64,000 nt of DNA, from contig CALUJC010000003.1 in the NCBI GenBank assembly GCA_944320865.1, positions 47,519-111,518 of the forward strand, read 5' to 3'. This stretch comes from an uncultured Bacteroides sp. Lineage in GTDB: Bacteria; Bacteroidota; Bacteroidia; Bacteroidales; Bacteroidaceae. Of the stretch, positions 8,042 through 16,161 are shown in pieces (the stretch's first letter is position 1; each line of letters opens with the position of its first letter). The notes below the pieces were generated by a model. That model was not told the origin of the DNA, searched no databases, and saw only the letters and a program-made list of their open reading frames with translations. The position numbers and the translations under genes were made by a program.

Positions 8042-9379
8042 TTACACGATGCCTTGTGCCATCATGGCCTTGGCTACCTTCATGAAGCCGGCAATGTTGG
8101 CGCCCTTGACGTAGTTGACGTAACCGTCGGGCTCGGTGCCATACTTCACGCAATTCTCGTGGATGTTCTCCATGATGTAGTGCAGCTTGTTGTCCACTTC
8201 TTCGGCGCTCCAGCTGAGGCGTTCGGAGTTCTGCGTCATCTCCAGGCCGGATACGGACACACCGCCTGCATTGGCTGCCTTGCCCGGGGCGTAGAGAATC
8301 TTGGCCTCTTGGAACACGCGGATGGCTTCCGGCGTGGAGGGCATGTTGGCACCTTCGCTTACGGCCATTACACCGTTGGCCACCAACTTCTTGGCATCCT
8401 CGCCATCAATTTCATTCTGCGTAGCGCTGGGCAGTGCGATGTCGGCCTTCTCGCCCCAGGGACGTGCGCCGGCCACGTACTTCACGCCGGGATATTGCTC
8501 GGCATATTCGCGGATGCGGCCACGGTAGAGGTTCTTCAGCTCCATGATGTAGTCCAGCTTTGCGCGGTCAATGCCTTCGGGGTCGTAAACGTAGCCGTCG
8601 GAGTCGCTCATCGTCAGCACCTTGCCACCCAGTTGGAGCACTTTCTCGGCTGTATATTGAGCCACGTTGCCCGAGCCGGAGATAAGCACCGTCTTGCCCT
8701 TGAGGTCTGTGCCCTTGGTCTTGAGCATTTCCATCAGGAAGTACACGTTGCCATAACCTGTGGCTTCGGGGCGGATGAGTGAGCCGCCAAACTCCTGGCC
8801 TTTGCCCGTCAGGACGCCGCTGAACTCGCGCGTCAGCTTCTTGTACATGCCGAACATGTAGCCCACTTCGCGTCCGCCCACGCCGATGTCGCCGGCAGGT
8901 ACGTCGATGTCCGGCCCGATGTGACGGCCCAGTTCAAGCATGAAGGCTTGGCAGAAGCGCATCACCTCGGCATTGCTCTTGCCTCGGGGCGAGAAGTCGG
9001 AGCCACCTTTTGCGCCGCCCATGGGCAGGGTGGTAAGGGAGTTCTTGAAGGTCTGCTCGAAGGCCAGGAACTTCAGGATGCCCAGGTTTACCGATGCGTG
9101 GAAGCGGATACCGCCTTTGTAGGGGCCGATGGCGTTGTTGTGTTGCACGCGGTAGCCCATATTGGTTTGCACCTGGCCTTTGTCGTCCACCCAAGTGACA
9201 CGGAACTGGTATACTCGGTCGGGGATGCAGAGGCGCTCAATTAGGTTGGCCTTCTCAAACTCCGGGTGCTTGTTGTATTCTTCTTCAATGGTGGAGAGTA
9301 CTTCTTCCACGGCTTGGTGATACTCCGGTTCGTTGGGGAACCGTCTTTTCAAATCTTCTAATACCTTTGCTGCATTCAT
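8042..9379 (-). CDS. gdhA: Glutamate dehydrogenase, NADP-type fingerprint (copy 1)
   Basis: A 445-residue hexameric family I glutamate dehydrogenase, which interconverts 2-oxoglutarate plus ammonium with glutamate. The substrate-binding PYKGG (Lys88) and catalytic Lys124 in MGGAKGGSDF are present. The nucleotide-binding turn is GSGNVAQYTAEK, followed by SDSDG at the end of the second strand, close to the NADP-dependent E. coli enzyme. A very similar 445-residue paralogue lies at 34205-35542. The gene has its own promoter with a perfect Bacteroides-type -7 box about 100 bases upstream, and the terminator at 7980-8014. The NADP(H) preference is inferred from the fingerprint. Confidence 0.95.
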   Translation of the reverse strand: MNAAKVLEDLKRRFPNEPEYHQAVEEVLSTIEEEYNKHPEFEKANLIERLCIPDRVYQFRVTWVDDKGQVQTNMGYRVQHNNAIGPYKGGIRFHASVNLGILKFLAFEQTFKNSLTTLPMGGAKGGSDFSPRGKSNAEVMRFCQAFMLELGRHIGPDIDVPAGDIGVGGREVGYMFGMYKKLTREFSGVLTGKGQEFGGSLIRPEATGYGNVYFLMEMLKTKGTDLKGKTVLISGSGNVAQYTAEKVLQLGGKVLTMSDSDGYVYDPEGIDRAKLDYIMELKNLYRGRIREYAEQYPGVKYVAGARPWGEKADIALPSATQNEIDGEDAKKLVANGVMAVSEGANMPSTPEAIRVFQEAKILYAPGKAANAGGVSVSGLEMTQNSERLSWSAEEVDNKLHYIMENIHENCVKYGTEPDGYVNYVKGANIAGFMKVAKAMMAQGIV

Positions 9380-9475
9380 AACATGTAGGTTTTAATGTGA
9401 TATTGGTTTTAAAAAATGAATCCTAAACAAGTCTTTTTTGAATCTCTTGGTAAGCTTATCTCTTGATTTCGGTTG

Positions 9476-9506
9476 CAAAAGTATATATAAATCTCTACTT
9501 TGCAAA
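9476..9506 (-). promoter_or_regulatory. Bacteroides-type promoter of gdhA
   Basis: On the minus strand TTTG (complement of 9503-9506) is followed after exactly 19 bases by TACTTTTG (complement of 9476-9483). This matches the Bacteroides -33/-7 consensus TTTG-N19-TAnnTTTG. The predicted 5' leader of gdhA is about 90 bases. Confidence 0.75.
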
Positions 9507-9663
9507 CAAATTAGAAAGTTTTTTGTCTATAAAGCGTTAAATTGTTGCTTTTTCCGGTATTTCTATGCAAAATGATAGCTAAACATGCTTTCGTGCGCAT
9601 AAATTCCCATATCGGTTGGTTATTTGCTATTTTCCCGTTTTGTCTATTATTTCGCCCCATCTT

Positions 9664-9776
9664 GTTCGTATTTGCTACGCTCGTTCTTCGCTCTATAGAA
9701 CCGAGACGGGAGCGAAGCAGGTACGAACTTGGTACGAATCGGGTAGGTAGCAGGTACGAAGTGGGTAATTCCTTTT
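9664..9776. repeat. Dispersed GGTACGAA repeat element, copy 1
   Basis: GGTACGAACTTGGTACGA (9720-9737) is followed by further GGTACGAA and GGGTA words at about 11-base spacing. Upstream, GTTCGTA (9664-9670) and TTCGCTC (9687-9693) can pair with TACGAAC (9722-9728) and GAGCGAA (9710-9716), giving an imperfect hairpin. The same 18-base core, preceded by TTCGCTC and CTATAG, recurs at 47034-47105. No coding potential is seen. Confidence 0.7.
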
Positions 9777-9984
9777 GGTAAATAATGATAGTATAGTATT
9801 GATAAACAGTGATGTAAATATGGAAATATCTTGTCAGAGAATCATCATGTGGCCTTTCCCGGTGTAAAGACTTATAAACTTCGTTGTAAGGAAATAGTGA
9901 TTTTCTCTATTTGAATGATGCTGTGCTGCATGCCGTGGGATGGTTTGCGTGATTCCTTGTATGCAAGTGCGGAGATACAAAAAC

Positions 9985-10028
9985 GCCCCGGGAGGAATAC
10001 TTCCTTTTCCGAAATATCCTCCCGGGGC
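9985..10028 (-). terminator. Intrinsic terminator of the phosphate transporter gene
   Basis: On the minus strand GCCCCGGGAGGA pairs with TCCTCCCGGGGC (12 bases, complement of 10017-10028 and 9985-9996) and is followed by GTTTTTG. It lies about 40 bases after the stop of the PiT gene. Confidence 0.85.
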
Positions 10029-10067
10029 ATGGGGATTAGAGTGATGATGAGTGAAGTGTCTGTCCGT

Positions 10068-12311
10068 TTACTTCTCTGTCTGGAACTTGCGGCTCACCTT
10101 CATCAGGTTGGTGGCGTAGGTCACCACGTTTTGTGCTTCCTGAATCATGGTGAGGTACACCATGCTTACCTTGATGCTGCCGTTCTGTCCTTGGATGCGT
10201 TGCAGCTCCTCGCGCTTCAGGTGCGAAAGCTGGCCGTTGAGGTCGTTGCTTCGGCGGATTTCCTCATCCAGTTGGGCGTAGTCGTTGCTCTCCAGCGTCT
10301 GCTGGCAGTTCTGCAACAGGTAGGTAATGTCTTCCGTAATGTCGGCAAACTCGCCCTTCTGTATGGCGTTCAGCGGCTTGAAGTTGTTGTCTATATGCTC
10401 CAGGCACGGTTCGCACAAGCGGCCGATGCTGTACACCAGTTCGCTGGCAAAGTCGTTGCCCTGGTAGTAGTAGAGGCCTTTCTCGAGCACGGTGTTGTTG
10501 TCCAGGCGGCTCATGGCCAAGGTGCCGGTGCGCTTCATCTGCTTGATGAGTTGCTTCTCGAATTTTACCGAGCCCATGGAGCGGCGCAGGCCGCGCAGGT
10601 TTTCGTGCAGGAAGGAGATGACGGTGCGCTCGAAGTTCTCTTTGGCAAAGGCCAGCACCTTGACGAGCTCTTCGCGGGTGTGTTCGCGCAGCAGGCTCAG
10701 TACCTCGGCGTTGTCGGTGCTTTGCATTATCTGGCGCACCTTGTCGCTGGCTTTTTCTTTCTGCTTGCGCTTCTTGAACATCACCTGGCTATGGATGAGG
10801 GCGTAGACGGCCACGGCTATCAGTGCCAGGATGGCTATGGTGCCCCCGAAGTGGATGATAAGCGCCACGAAGAAGCAGATGGTGAAGGCCGCTCCGGCGG
10901 TAATGAACCATCCGCCGATGACGCTCAGCACGCCCGTGATGCGGTATACGGCTGAGTCGCGTCCCCAGGCACGGTCGGCCAGCGAGGTACCCATGGACAC
11001 CATGAAGGTGACATAGGTGGTGGAGAGGGGCAGTTTCAACGATGTGCCCAGCGCGATGAGCAGGCCGGAGAGTACGAGGTTGACCGAGGCACGCACCAGG
11101 TCGAAGGCGGCGCCATCTTCCAGCGTCAGTTCCTCCTTGCGGAAGCGGGAGTCAATCCACGCCTTGGTGCGCTCGGGCAGTATCTTGTTGATGGCGTTGG
11201 ACAGGGTAAGGCTGAAGCGCACCAGCTTGCGGGCAATGGGCGTACTGCCGAAGCCTTCCTCGCCTTCATCTTGGCGGGCAAGGGATACTTCCGTCTGGAT
11301 GACGTTGTGCGCCTTCTTCGATGTCCATAAAGCGTATACCATTACAGCACCGGCGCCAAATAGGAAGTACCACGGCGTTTTGGCCGAATCGAGCAGTGAA
11401 GTCATCAGGAAACCTCCGGGGCCTGCATCAAGCCCGTTGGCCATGTAGTCCTGATAAGCCGAATATCCGGCCAGGGGTACTCCGATGAAGTTCACCAGGT
11501 CGTTGCCTGCAAAGGCCAAAGCCAGGGCAAAGGTACCCATCATCACTACAATCTTGAGCACGTTGACACGGCACCAGTGCAATACCTGCATCAGGATGGT
11601 GAAGAACACAAACATGCCGATAACGAGCATGCCCGTGTGGTCGTGAATCCAAGCATTCAGTTCGGGTGTCATGAACGAGCTGTCCTTCAATCCCTTGATG
11701 AGCATGAAGTACACGATGCTCGTGGCCGCGATGCCTCCAAAGATAGCGATGCTGTATTTCAAGTGTTTCTTGAAGTTGTAGGTGAAAATGGCGCGTGCAA
11801 TCCATTGCACCAGCATACCGAAAAAGAAGGCTATGGCCACCGAGACGAAGATGGCCATGATGACCGTCAAAGCCTTGTCCGTGTTGATGAGCTGGCCCAT
11901 GTTGAGCCCGTCATCGCCCATTGTCTTAATGAGCGCCAGGGCAAACGTGCCGCCCAGCAGTTCGAATACCATCGACACTGTGGTCGAGGTGGGCAAGCCC
12001 ATGGTGTTGAACACGTCGAGCAGCACCACATCCGTCAGCATCACGGCCAGCAGGATGCACATTACCTCATCGAAATAAAAGTATTGCGGCTGGTAGATGC
12101 CGTGGCGGGCAATGTCCATCATGCCGTTGCTGAGAGCTGCTCCTATGAACACGCCGATGCTGGCGATGACGAGCATGGTTTTGAACTTTGCCGCCCTTGA
12201 GCCGACGGACGAGTTGAGGAAGTTTACCGCATCGTTGCTCACCCCTACTATCAGGTCGAACACGGCAAGCACCCCGAGGAAGATGACGATGCACAGATAG
12301 ATTGTTTCCAT
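10068..12311 (-). CDS. PiT-family inorganic phosphate transporter with PhoU-like C-terminal domain
   Basis: This 747-residue protein has two halves. The first 500 residues contain about ten membrane segments and the two PiT signatures, GVSNDAVNFLNS near residue 24 and GLPTSTTVSMVFELLG near 104, with a repeat-related LSTTYVTFMVSMGTSLADRAWG later. The last 220 residues are soluble and helical, like the PhoU-type domain fused to PiT proteins in Bacteroidetes. It should import phosphate with a cation, with the soluble domain as a likely regulator. Polyphosphate kinase lies directly upstream on the same strand, suggesting coordinated phosphate uptake and storage. A possible Pho box lies 140-165 bases upstream of the start. 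Confidence 0.92.
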   Translation of the reverse strand: METIYLCIVIFLGVLAVFDLIVGVSNDAVNFLNSSVGSRAAKFKTMLVIASIGVFIGAALSNGMMDIARHGIYQPQYFYFDEVMCILLAVMLTDVVLLDVFNTMGLPTSTTVSMVFELLGGTFALALIKTMGDDGLNMGQLINTDKALTVIMAIFVSVAIAFFFGMLVQWIARAIFTYNFKKHLKYSIAIFGGIAATSIVYFMLIKGLKDSSFMTPELNAWIHDHTGMLVIGMFVFFTILMQVLHWCRVNVLKIVVMMGTFALALAFAGNDLVNFIGVPLAGYSAYQDYMANGLDAGPGGFLMTSLLDSAKTPWYFLFGAGAVMVYALWTSKKAHNVIQTEVSLARQDEGEEGFGSTPIARKLVRFSLTLSNAINKILPERTKAWIDSRFRKEELTLEDGAAFDLVRASVNLVLSGLLIALGTSLKLPLSTTYVTFMVSMGTSLADRAWGRDSAVYRITGVLSVIGGWFITAGAAFTICFFVALIIHFGGTIAILALIAVAVYALIHSQVMFKKRKQKEKASDKVRQIMQSTDNAEVLSLLREHTREELVKVLAFAKENFERTVISFLHENLRGLRRSMGSVKFEKQLIKQMKRTGTLAMSRLDNNTVLEKGLYYYQGNDFASELVYSIGRLCEPCLEHIDNNFKPLNAIQKGEFADITEDITYLLQNCQQTLESNDYAQLDEEIRRSNDLNGQLSHLKREELQRIQGQNGSIKVSMVYLTMIQEAQNVVTYATNLMKVSRKFQTEK

Positions 12312-12419
12312 GTAATATGTAATTTAAAAGATAATTCAGAAGCCAAGAAGCAAGAAGTCAAAAAGAAACGTGCCGTCAGGCTATCCCACTTGACTTCTAA
12401 ATTCTTTAATTTCCGCGTG

Positions 12420-12476
12420 CAAAGGAAGGCAAAGCGTGTTGCAGGGAAATGTCATACATGTTACAATCGTGTTACA
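12420..12476 (-). promoter_or_regulatory. Possible Pho box and promoter of the phosphate transporter gene
   Basis: Read on the plus strand, TGTCATA (12450-12456), TGTTACA (12459-12465) and TGTTACA (12470-12476) stand 9 and 11 bases apart, like the 11-base direct repeats of Pho boxes. On the minus strand a TTCCTTTG (complement of 12420-12427) resembles the -7 box TAnnTTTG, which would place the repeats at about -30 to -60 of the PiT gene. The last repeat overlaps the ppk stop codon. The Pho assignment is an inference. Confidence 0.4.
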
Positions 12477-14541
12477 AAACGGTGTTTTTCCGGCGCAGGT
12501 ATTCATAGAAATCGTATTGCGCGCGCGCTTTTTCCCGGGCGGGGCAGGGGGATTTCCACACGTTGTGCCCTTCTGAATCCAGCCATACAGCCTTTCTCCG
12601 GTCGGCCAGCTGGAGGTGGAGCATGTCCGTAAGTTCCTGTTTCAACCCCGGGTGGAGCACGGGTACCACGGCCTCGATACGCCGGTACAGGTTGCGTTTC
12701 ATCCAGTCGGGCGAACCGAGGAATACCTTTGGCTTTCCCCCTCCGCCGAAGTACCACACGCGGGCATGCTCGAGGAAGGTGTCCACCAGGCGTGTCACCC
12801 GTATGTTCCGGCTGAACTCTTTTCCCGGCACCAGGCAACAAATACCCCGTACAATGAGGTCTATCTGTACCCCGGCTTGGGAGGCTTCGTAGAGCAGGTC
12901 AATCATGGCGGGGTCTTGCAGGGCATTCATCTTGAGTATCACTTTTGCGGCTTTCCCTTGCCGAGCCAGCGCCATTTCCTCGCGAAGTAGGCGGCTAAGT
13001 TCCGCAATGAGGTTGAACCTGGCCACGAGCAGGCGGTGGAAGACAGGTGCCTCTATCTTGCCTTTGAGCGTGCGGAAGAGGGTGTGCAGGTCGTTCACCA
13101 GCACGCGGTTGGCAGTAAACAGGGCACAATCGGCATAGAGCGTGGCAGTCTTTTCATTGAAGTTTCCCGTGCTGATATAGGCTATGCCTGGTAACTTGTG
13201 TTTTGTTGAAGGGTCACGTCGCAACACGAGAGCTACCTTGGCATGTACTTTCAAGCCGGGCAGGCTATAGAGGATGCGTATGCCCGAAGCTTCCATAAGC
13301 TGGGCGGTGGATAGGTTGTGCTCTTCATCGAAGCGTGCTTTGAGTTCGACGAATACGGTGACTTTCTTTCCATTCCTTGCGGCGGATATGAGAGTGTTTA
13401 TTACAGCCGAGTTGTCCGCCACGCGGTATTGGGTGAGCATTATCTTACTTACCGTAGGGTCGGTGGCTGCTTCGTGCAGGAAGTGGAGGAAGTGTCCGAA
13501 CGAGTGGTAAGGATAGCACAGCAGGAGGTCTTTCTGTTCCACGCGGGGAAAAATGGCCTCCAACTTGTCAAGCACCATAGGCTGGGGCTTTCCGGGCAGC
13601 TGGTGCAAAGCGTCGGGCAGAGGCAGGCGGCGGAGGTCTTCCAGATTGAGGTGCTTATCGCCGGGCACCAGCTCGCGCTTGTCTATGTGGTAAGCATCCA
13701 TCAAGAAGGATAAGTAGTCAGCGGGCATGGAACGGTCGTACACGAAGCGGCAGATAACACCTGTCTTCCGGCGCTTCACCTTGGTGCGCACTTGTTCGAT
13801 GAGTTGGGGGGCATTGGTGGCTTCTTCGTCAATCACGATGTCCGCGTCGCGTGAAATTTTGATACAATAGGCTGATTCCACTTCGTAGCCGGGGAAAATA
13901 ACATCTAGGTTGGCCTTAATAATGTCTTCCAGATACATTATATAATAGGTGTTCCCACGGTGGGGAAGCTCTACAAAACGAGGCGCTTTGCTATAGGGTA
14001 ACTTCATGACGAAGTATTCGTAGGTGGTGTTTGCTTCTTGCTTGGGTTTGACGCGCACGGATAGGTAAAGCCTGTCGTTGCGCAAGAAGGACACTACCTT
14101 GTCTCTGCCTACAGGCACCGGGGCGAGATAGGGCAGTACTTCCTCGCGGAAGTAGGTGCGTACAAAGGTCTGGTGTTCGGGGGCTTGCACTTCCCTCCGG
14201 CTTTGGAAGAACATCACGTGGGCGTGCCTCAAGGCAGGCAATAGTTTTTGTTCGAAGATGCGCACGCGTTCTTCCAATTGGCGGTTTACCTCGCGGTTTA
14301 TCTCCTCCACCAGTTCCATGGCCTCTTGCACCGATTCAGGACCATCGGCTGGTATCTTCCCGGTGGCCACGGCCTTGTGGTCGGCCACGCGCACTTTATA
14401 GAACTCCTCCAGGTTTGACGAATAGATGGAGATGAAGTTCAGTCTTTCGCCCACGGGCAGGGTATCGTCATCAGCCTCGAGCAGCACCCGATAGTTGAAC
14501 GAGAGCCAGCTGATGTCCCGCTTGAAGTATTGGTAATCCAT
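12472..14541 (-). CDS. ppk: Polyphosphate kinase 1
   Basis: A 689-residue protein that should polymerise the terminal phosphate of ATP into polyphosphate. The opening FKRDISWLSFNYRVLLEA is the family's N-terminal signature. The phosphorylated histidine is His433 in GLKVHAKV, and the second catalytic histidine lies in LEHARVWYFGGG near residue 590. YISTGNFNEKTATLYAD is the usual phospholipase-D-like core. Length equals the E. coli enzyme (688). It is transcribed divergently from the phosphodiesterase gene at 14607 and followed on the same strand by the phosphate transporter, a sensible uptake and storage pair. Confidence 0.96.
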   Translation of the reverse strand: MDYQYFKRDISWLSFNYRVLLEADDDTLPVGERLNFISIYSSNLEEFYKVRVADHKAVATGKIPADGPESVQEAMELVEEINREVNRQLEERVRIFEQKLLPALRHAHVMFFQSRREVQAPEHQTFVRTYFREEVLPYLAPVPVGRDKVVSFLRNDRLYLSVRVKPKQEANTTYEYFVMKLPYSKAPRFVELPHRGNTYYIMYLEDIIKANLDVIFPGYEVESAYCIKISRDADIVIDEEATNAPQLIEQVRTKVKRRKTGVICRFVYDRSMPADYLSFLMDAYHIDKRELVPGDKHLNLEDLRRLPLPDALHQLPGKPQPMVLDKLEAIFPRVEQKDLLLCYPYHSFGHFLHFLHEAATDPTVSKIMLTQYRVADNSAVINTLISAARNGKKVTVFVELKARFDEEHNLSTAQLMEASGIRILYSLPGLKVHAKVALVLRRDPSTKHKLPGIAYISTGNFNEKTATLYADCALFTANRVLVNDLHTLFRTLKGKIEAPVFHRLLVARFNLIAELSRLLREEMALARQGKAAKVILKMNALQDPAMIDLLYEASQAGVQIDLIVRGICCLVPGKEFSRNIRVTRLVDTFLEHARVWYFGGGGKPKVFLGSPDWMKRNLYRRIEAVVPVLHPGLKQELTDMLHLQLADRRKAVWLDSEGHNVWKSPCPAREKARAQYDFYEYLRRKNTVL

Positions 14542-14567
14542 ATTATTCAGAATAAGGTTTTATGCAG

Positions 14568-14584
14568 CAAATATACTATCTTTG
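14568..14584. promoter_or_regulatory. Back-to-back promoters for ppk and the downstream phosphodiesterase gene
   Basis: Two -7 boxes are separated by one base. TATATTTG on the minus strand (complement of 14568-14575) faces ppk, and TATCTTTG on the plus strand (14577-14584) faces the gene at 14607. The -33 elements are weak: GTTG at the right distance for ppk and only GTTT for the other. The leaders would be about 20 bases each. Confidence 0.55.
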
Positions 14585-14606
14585 TCCGGAAAAACAACTT
14601 TGTTGA

Positions 14607-15098
14607 ATGAAGAAAATAGGTTTACTTTCGGATACGCACGGGTATTGGGACGATAAGTACCTGTACTATTTTGAGCCGTGCGATGAGATTTGGCATGCGG
14701 GCGATATCGGCTCGCTCGATGTGGCCAGGCGCTTGGCCGACTTTCGCCCCCTGCGTGCCGTGTATGGCAACATAGACGGGCAGGACTTGCGCCGTTTGTA
14801 CCCTCAGACCTTACGGTTTACGATAGAAGGTACCGAAATCTTGATGAAACACATCGGTGGATATCCCGGGCATTACGACCCCTCCATACGAGGTAGCTTG
14901 CTGGTCAGGCCACCCAAGCTCTTCGTGAGCGGGCACTCGCACATTCTTAAGGTAAAATACGACAAGACGCTGGGCATGCTCCACATCAATCCCGGGGCAG
15001 CAGGCATCAGTGGATTTCACAAGGTGCGTACGCTGGTGCGTTTCAACATCAGTCAAGGCACGTTCTCCGACTTGGAGGTCATTGAACTGGCAGGATAA
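14607..15098 (+). CDS. YfcE/MJ0936-family metallophosphoesterase
   Basis: A 163-residue calcineurin-like phosphodiesterase. The five metal-binding blocks are visible in order: SDTHG (residues 8-12), HAGDIG, YGNIDG, KHIGGYPG and GHSHILK. These small soluble enzymes hydrolyse phosphodiesters in a dimetal site; the natural substrate of this branch is not known. The family's usual length is 160-180. It is divergent from ppk and carries its own candidate -7 box 23 bases upstream. rfbA follows after 157 bases with a separate promoter, so this gene is probably monocistronic. Confidence 0.9.
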   Translation: MKKIGLLSDTHGYWDDKYLYYFEPCDEIWHAGDIGSLDVARRLADFRPLRAVYGNIDGQDLRRLYPQTLRFTIEGTEILMKHIGGYPGHYDPSIRGSLLVRPPKLFVSGHSHILKVKYDKTLGMLHINPGAAGISGFHKVRTLVRFNISQGTFSDLEVIELAG

Positions 15099-15131
15099 AG
15101 GTCATAGGGGAGGCTTTTTCTTATCCATAAG

Positions 15132-15163
15132 TTTGGCTATGTCGGCATTTTTCCTCATCTTTG
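15132..15163 (+). promoter_or_regulatory. Bacteroides-type promoter of rfbA
   Basis: TTTG (15132-15135) is followed after 20 bases by CATCTTTG (15156-15163), one mismatch from TAnnTTTG. The leader to the rfbA start would be about 85 bases. Confidence 0.6.
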
Positions 15164-15255
15164 CACTTCGGAATAGCATCGAGAGCCGTGGGGCGTCGTC
15201 CTCCTTCTTATTTTATTCTCCGCTTTAAGTATTTATCTTAAAAAAAGACTGAAGT

Positions 15256-16137
15256 ATGAAAGGAATTATTCTTGCCGGTGGTAGTGCCACCCGCCTCTAT
15301 CCGTTGTCGAAGGCCATCTCCAAGCAAATAATGCCCGTCTACGACAAGCCCATGATTTACTACCCTCTTTCTACGCTGATGCTGGCCGGCATCCGCGAGG
15401 TGCTCATCATCTCTACACCGAGGGACCTGCCTATGTTCCGCGACCTGCTGGGTTCGGGTGAAGACTTGGGCATGCGCTTTGCCTATCAAGTGCAGGAAGC
15501 GCCTAACGGGTTGGCGCAAGCCTTCGTGCTGGGTGCCGACTTCCTAGAAGGTGGCCCCGGATGCCTTATCTTGGGCGATAACCTTTTTTACGGGCAAGGC
15601 TTCTCGTCCATGCTGCGCAGGGCGGCATCCATTGAGAAGGGGGCGTGCATTTTCGGATATTATGTGAAAGACCCTCGTGCCTATGGCGTGGTAGGGTTTG
15701 ATGCCGAAGGCCGTGTCACCTCGCTCGAAGAAAAGCCTCAAAAGCCTAAGAGTAATTATGCCGTGCCTGGACTGTACTTTTACGATAGCACCGTTACGGA
15801 GAAGGCCGCAAACCTCCGCCCGTCGGCACGTGGGGAGTATGAGATTACCGACCTCAACCGCCTGTATCTGGAAGAAGGCACGCTGAAGGTAGAACTTTTC
15901 GGACGTGGTTTCGCCTGGCTTGACACGGGCAATTGCGATAGCCTGCTCGAAGCCTCTAACTTCGTGGCCACCATACAGAACCGCCAGGGCTTCCGCGTGT
16001 CGTGCATCGAAGAGATTGCCTGGCGCAAAGGGTGGATAGACGTGAACCAGCTGCACCACCTGGGACAACGTCTGGAGAAGACAGAATATGGCCGCTACCT
16101 TATGGAGTTGGCCACTACGCACAACGCTAACCGCTGA
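15256..16137 (+). CDS. rfbA: Glucose-1-phosphate thymidylyltransferase
   Basis: A 293-residue nucleotidyltransferase that makes dTDP-glucose from dTTP and glucose 1-phosphate, the first step to dTDP-rhamnose. The N-terminal signature reads GGSATRLYPLSKAISKQIMP. The third glycine of the usual GGSGTRL is alanine at residue 11, which leaves the arginine and the activating lysine in place. Length matches RmlA (about 290). It is followed after 24 bases by rfbB, so the two are probably one operon. The remaining rhamnose genes (rfbC, rfbD) are not in the window. Confidence 0.95.
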   Translation: MKGIILAGGSATRLYPLSKAISKQIMPVYDKPMIYYPLSTLMLAGIREVLIISTPRDLPMFRDLLGSGEDLGMRFAYQVQEAPNGLAQAFVLGADFLEGGPGCLILGDNLFYGQGFSSMLRRAASIEKGACIFGYYVKDPRAYGVVGFDAEGRVTSLEEKPQKPKSNYAVPGLYFYDSTVTEKAANLRPSARGEYEITDLNRLYLEEGTLKVELFGRGFAWLDTGNCDSLLEASNFVATIQNRQGFRVSCIEEIAWRKGWIDVNQLHHLGQRLEKTEYGRYLMELATTHNANR

Positions 16138-16161
16138 TATTACTATACACTACATTATTAT

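Larger units (their letters stand above)
9380..10067. other. Gene-free region between gdhA and the phosphate transporter gene
   Basis: This 688-base stretch holds the gdhA promoter at 9476-9506, the dispersed GGTACGAA repeat element at 9664-9776 and the terminator at 9985-10028. The rest is AT-rich with no open frame that looks coding. An ORF of 79 codons at 9542 has low-complexity composition and runs into the repeat, so it is not called. Confidence 0.7.

Noticed and set aside
9542-9781. 79-codon open frame in the gdhA upstream region
   Set aside because: Its end is made of the GGTACGAA repeat and its sequence lacks coding character.
15256-16137. rfbA with GGSATRL as a degenerate enzyme
   Set aside because: The conserved arginine and lysine are present and the rest of the enzyme is intact, so a Gly to Ala change alone is not evidence of loss.
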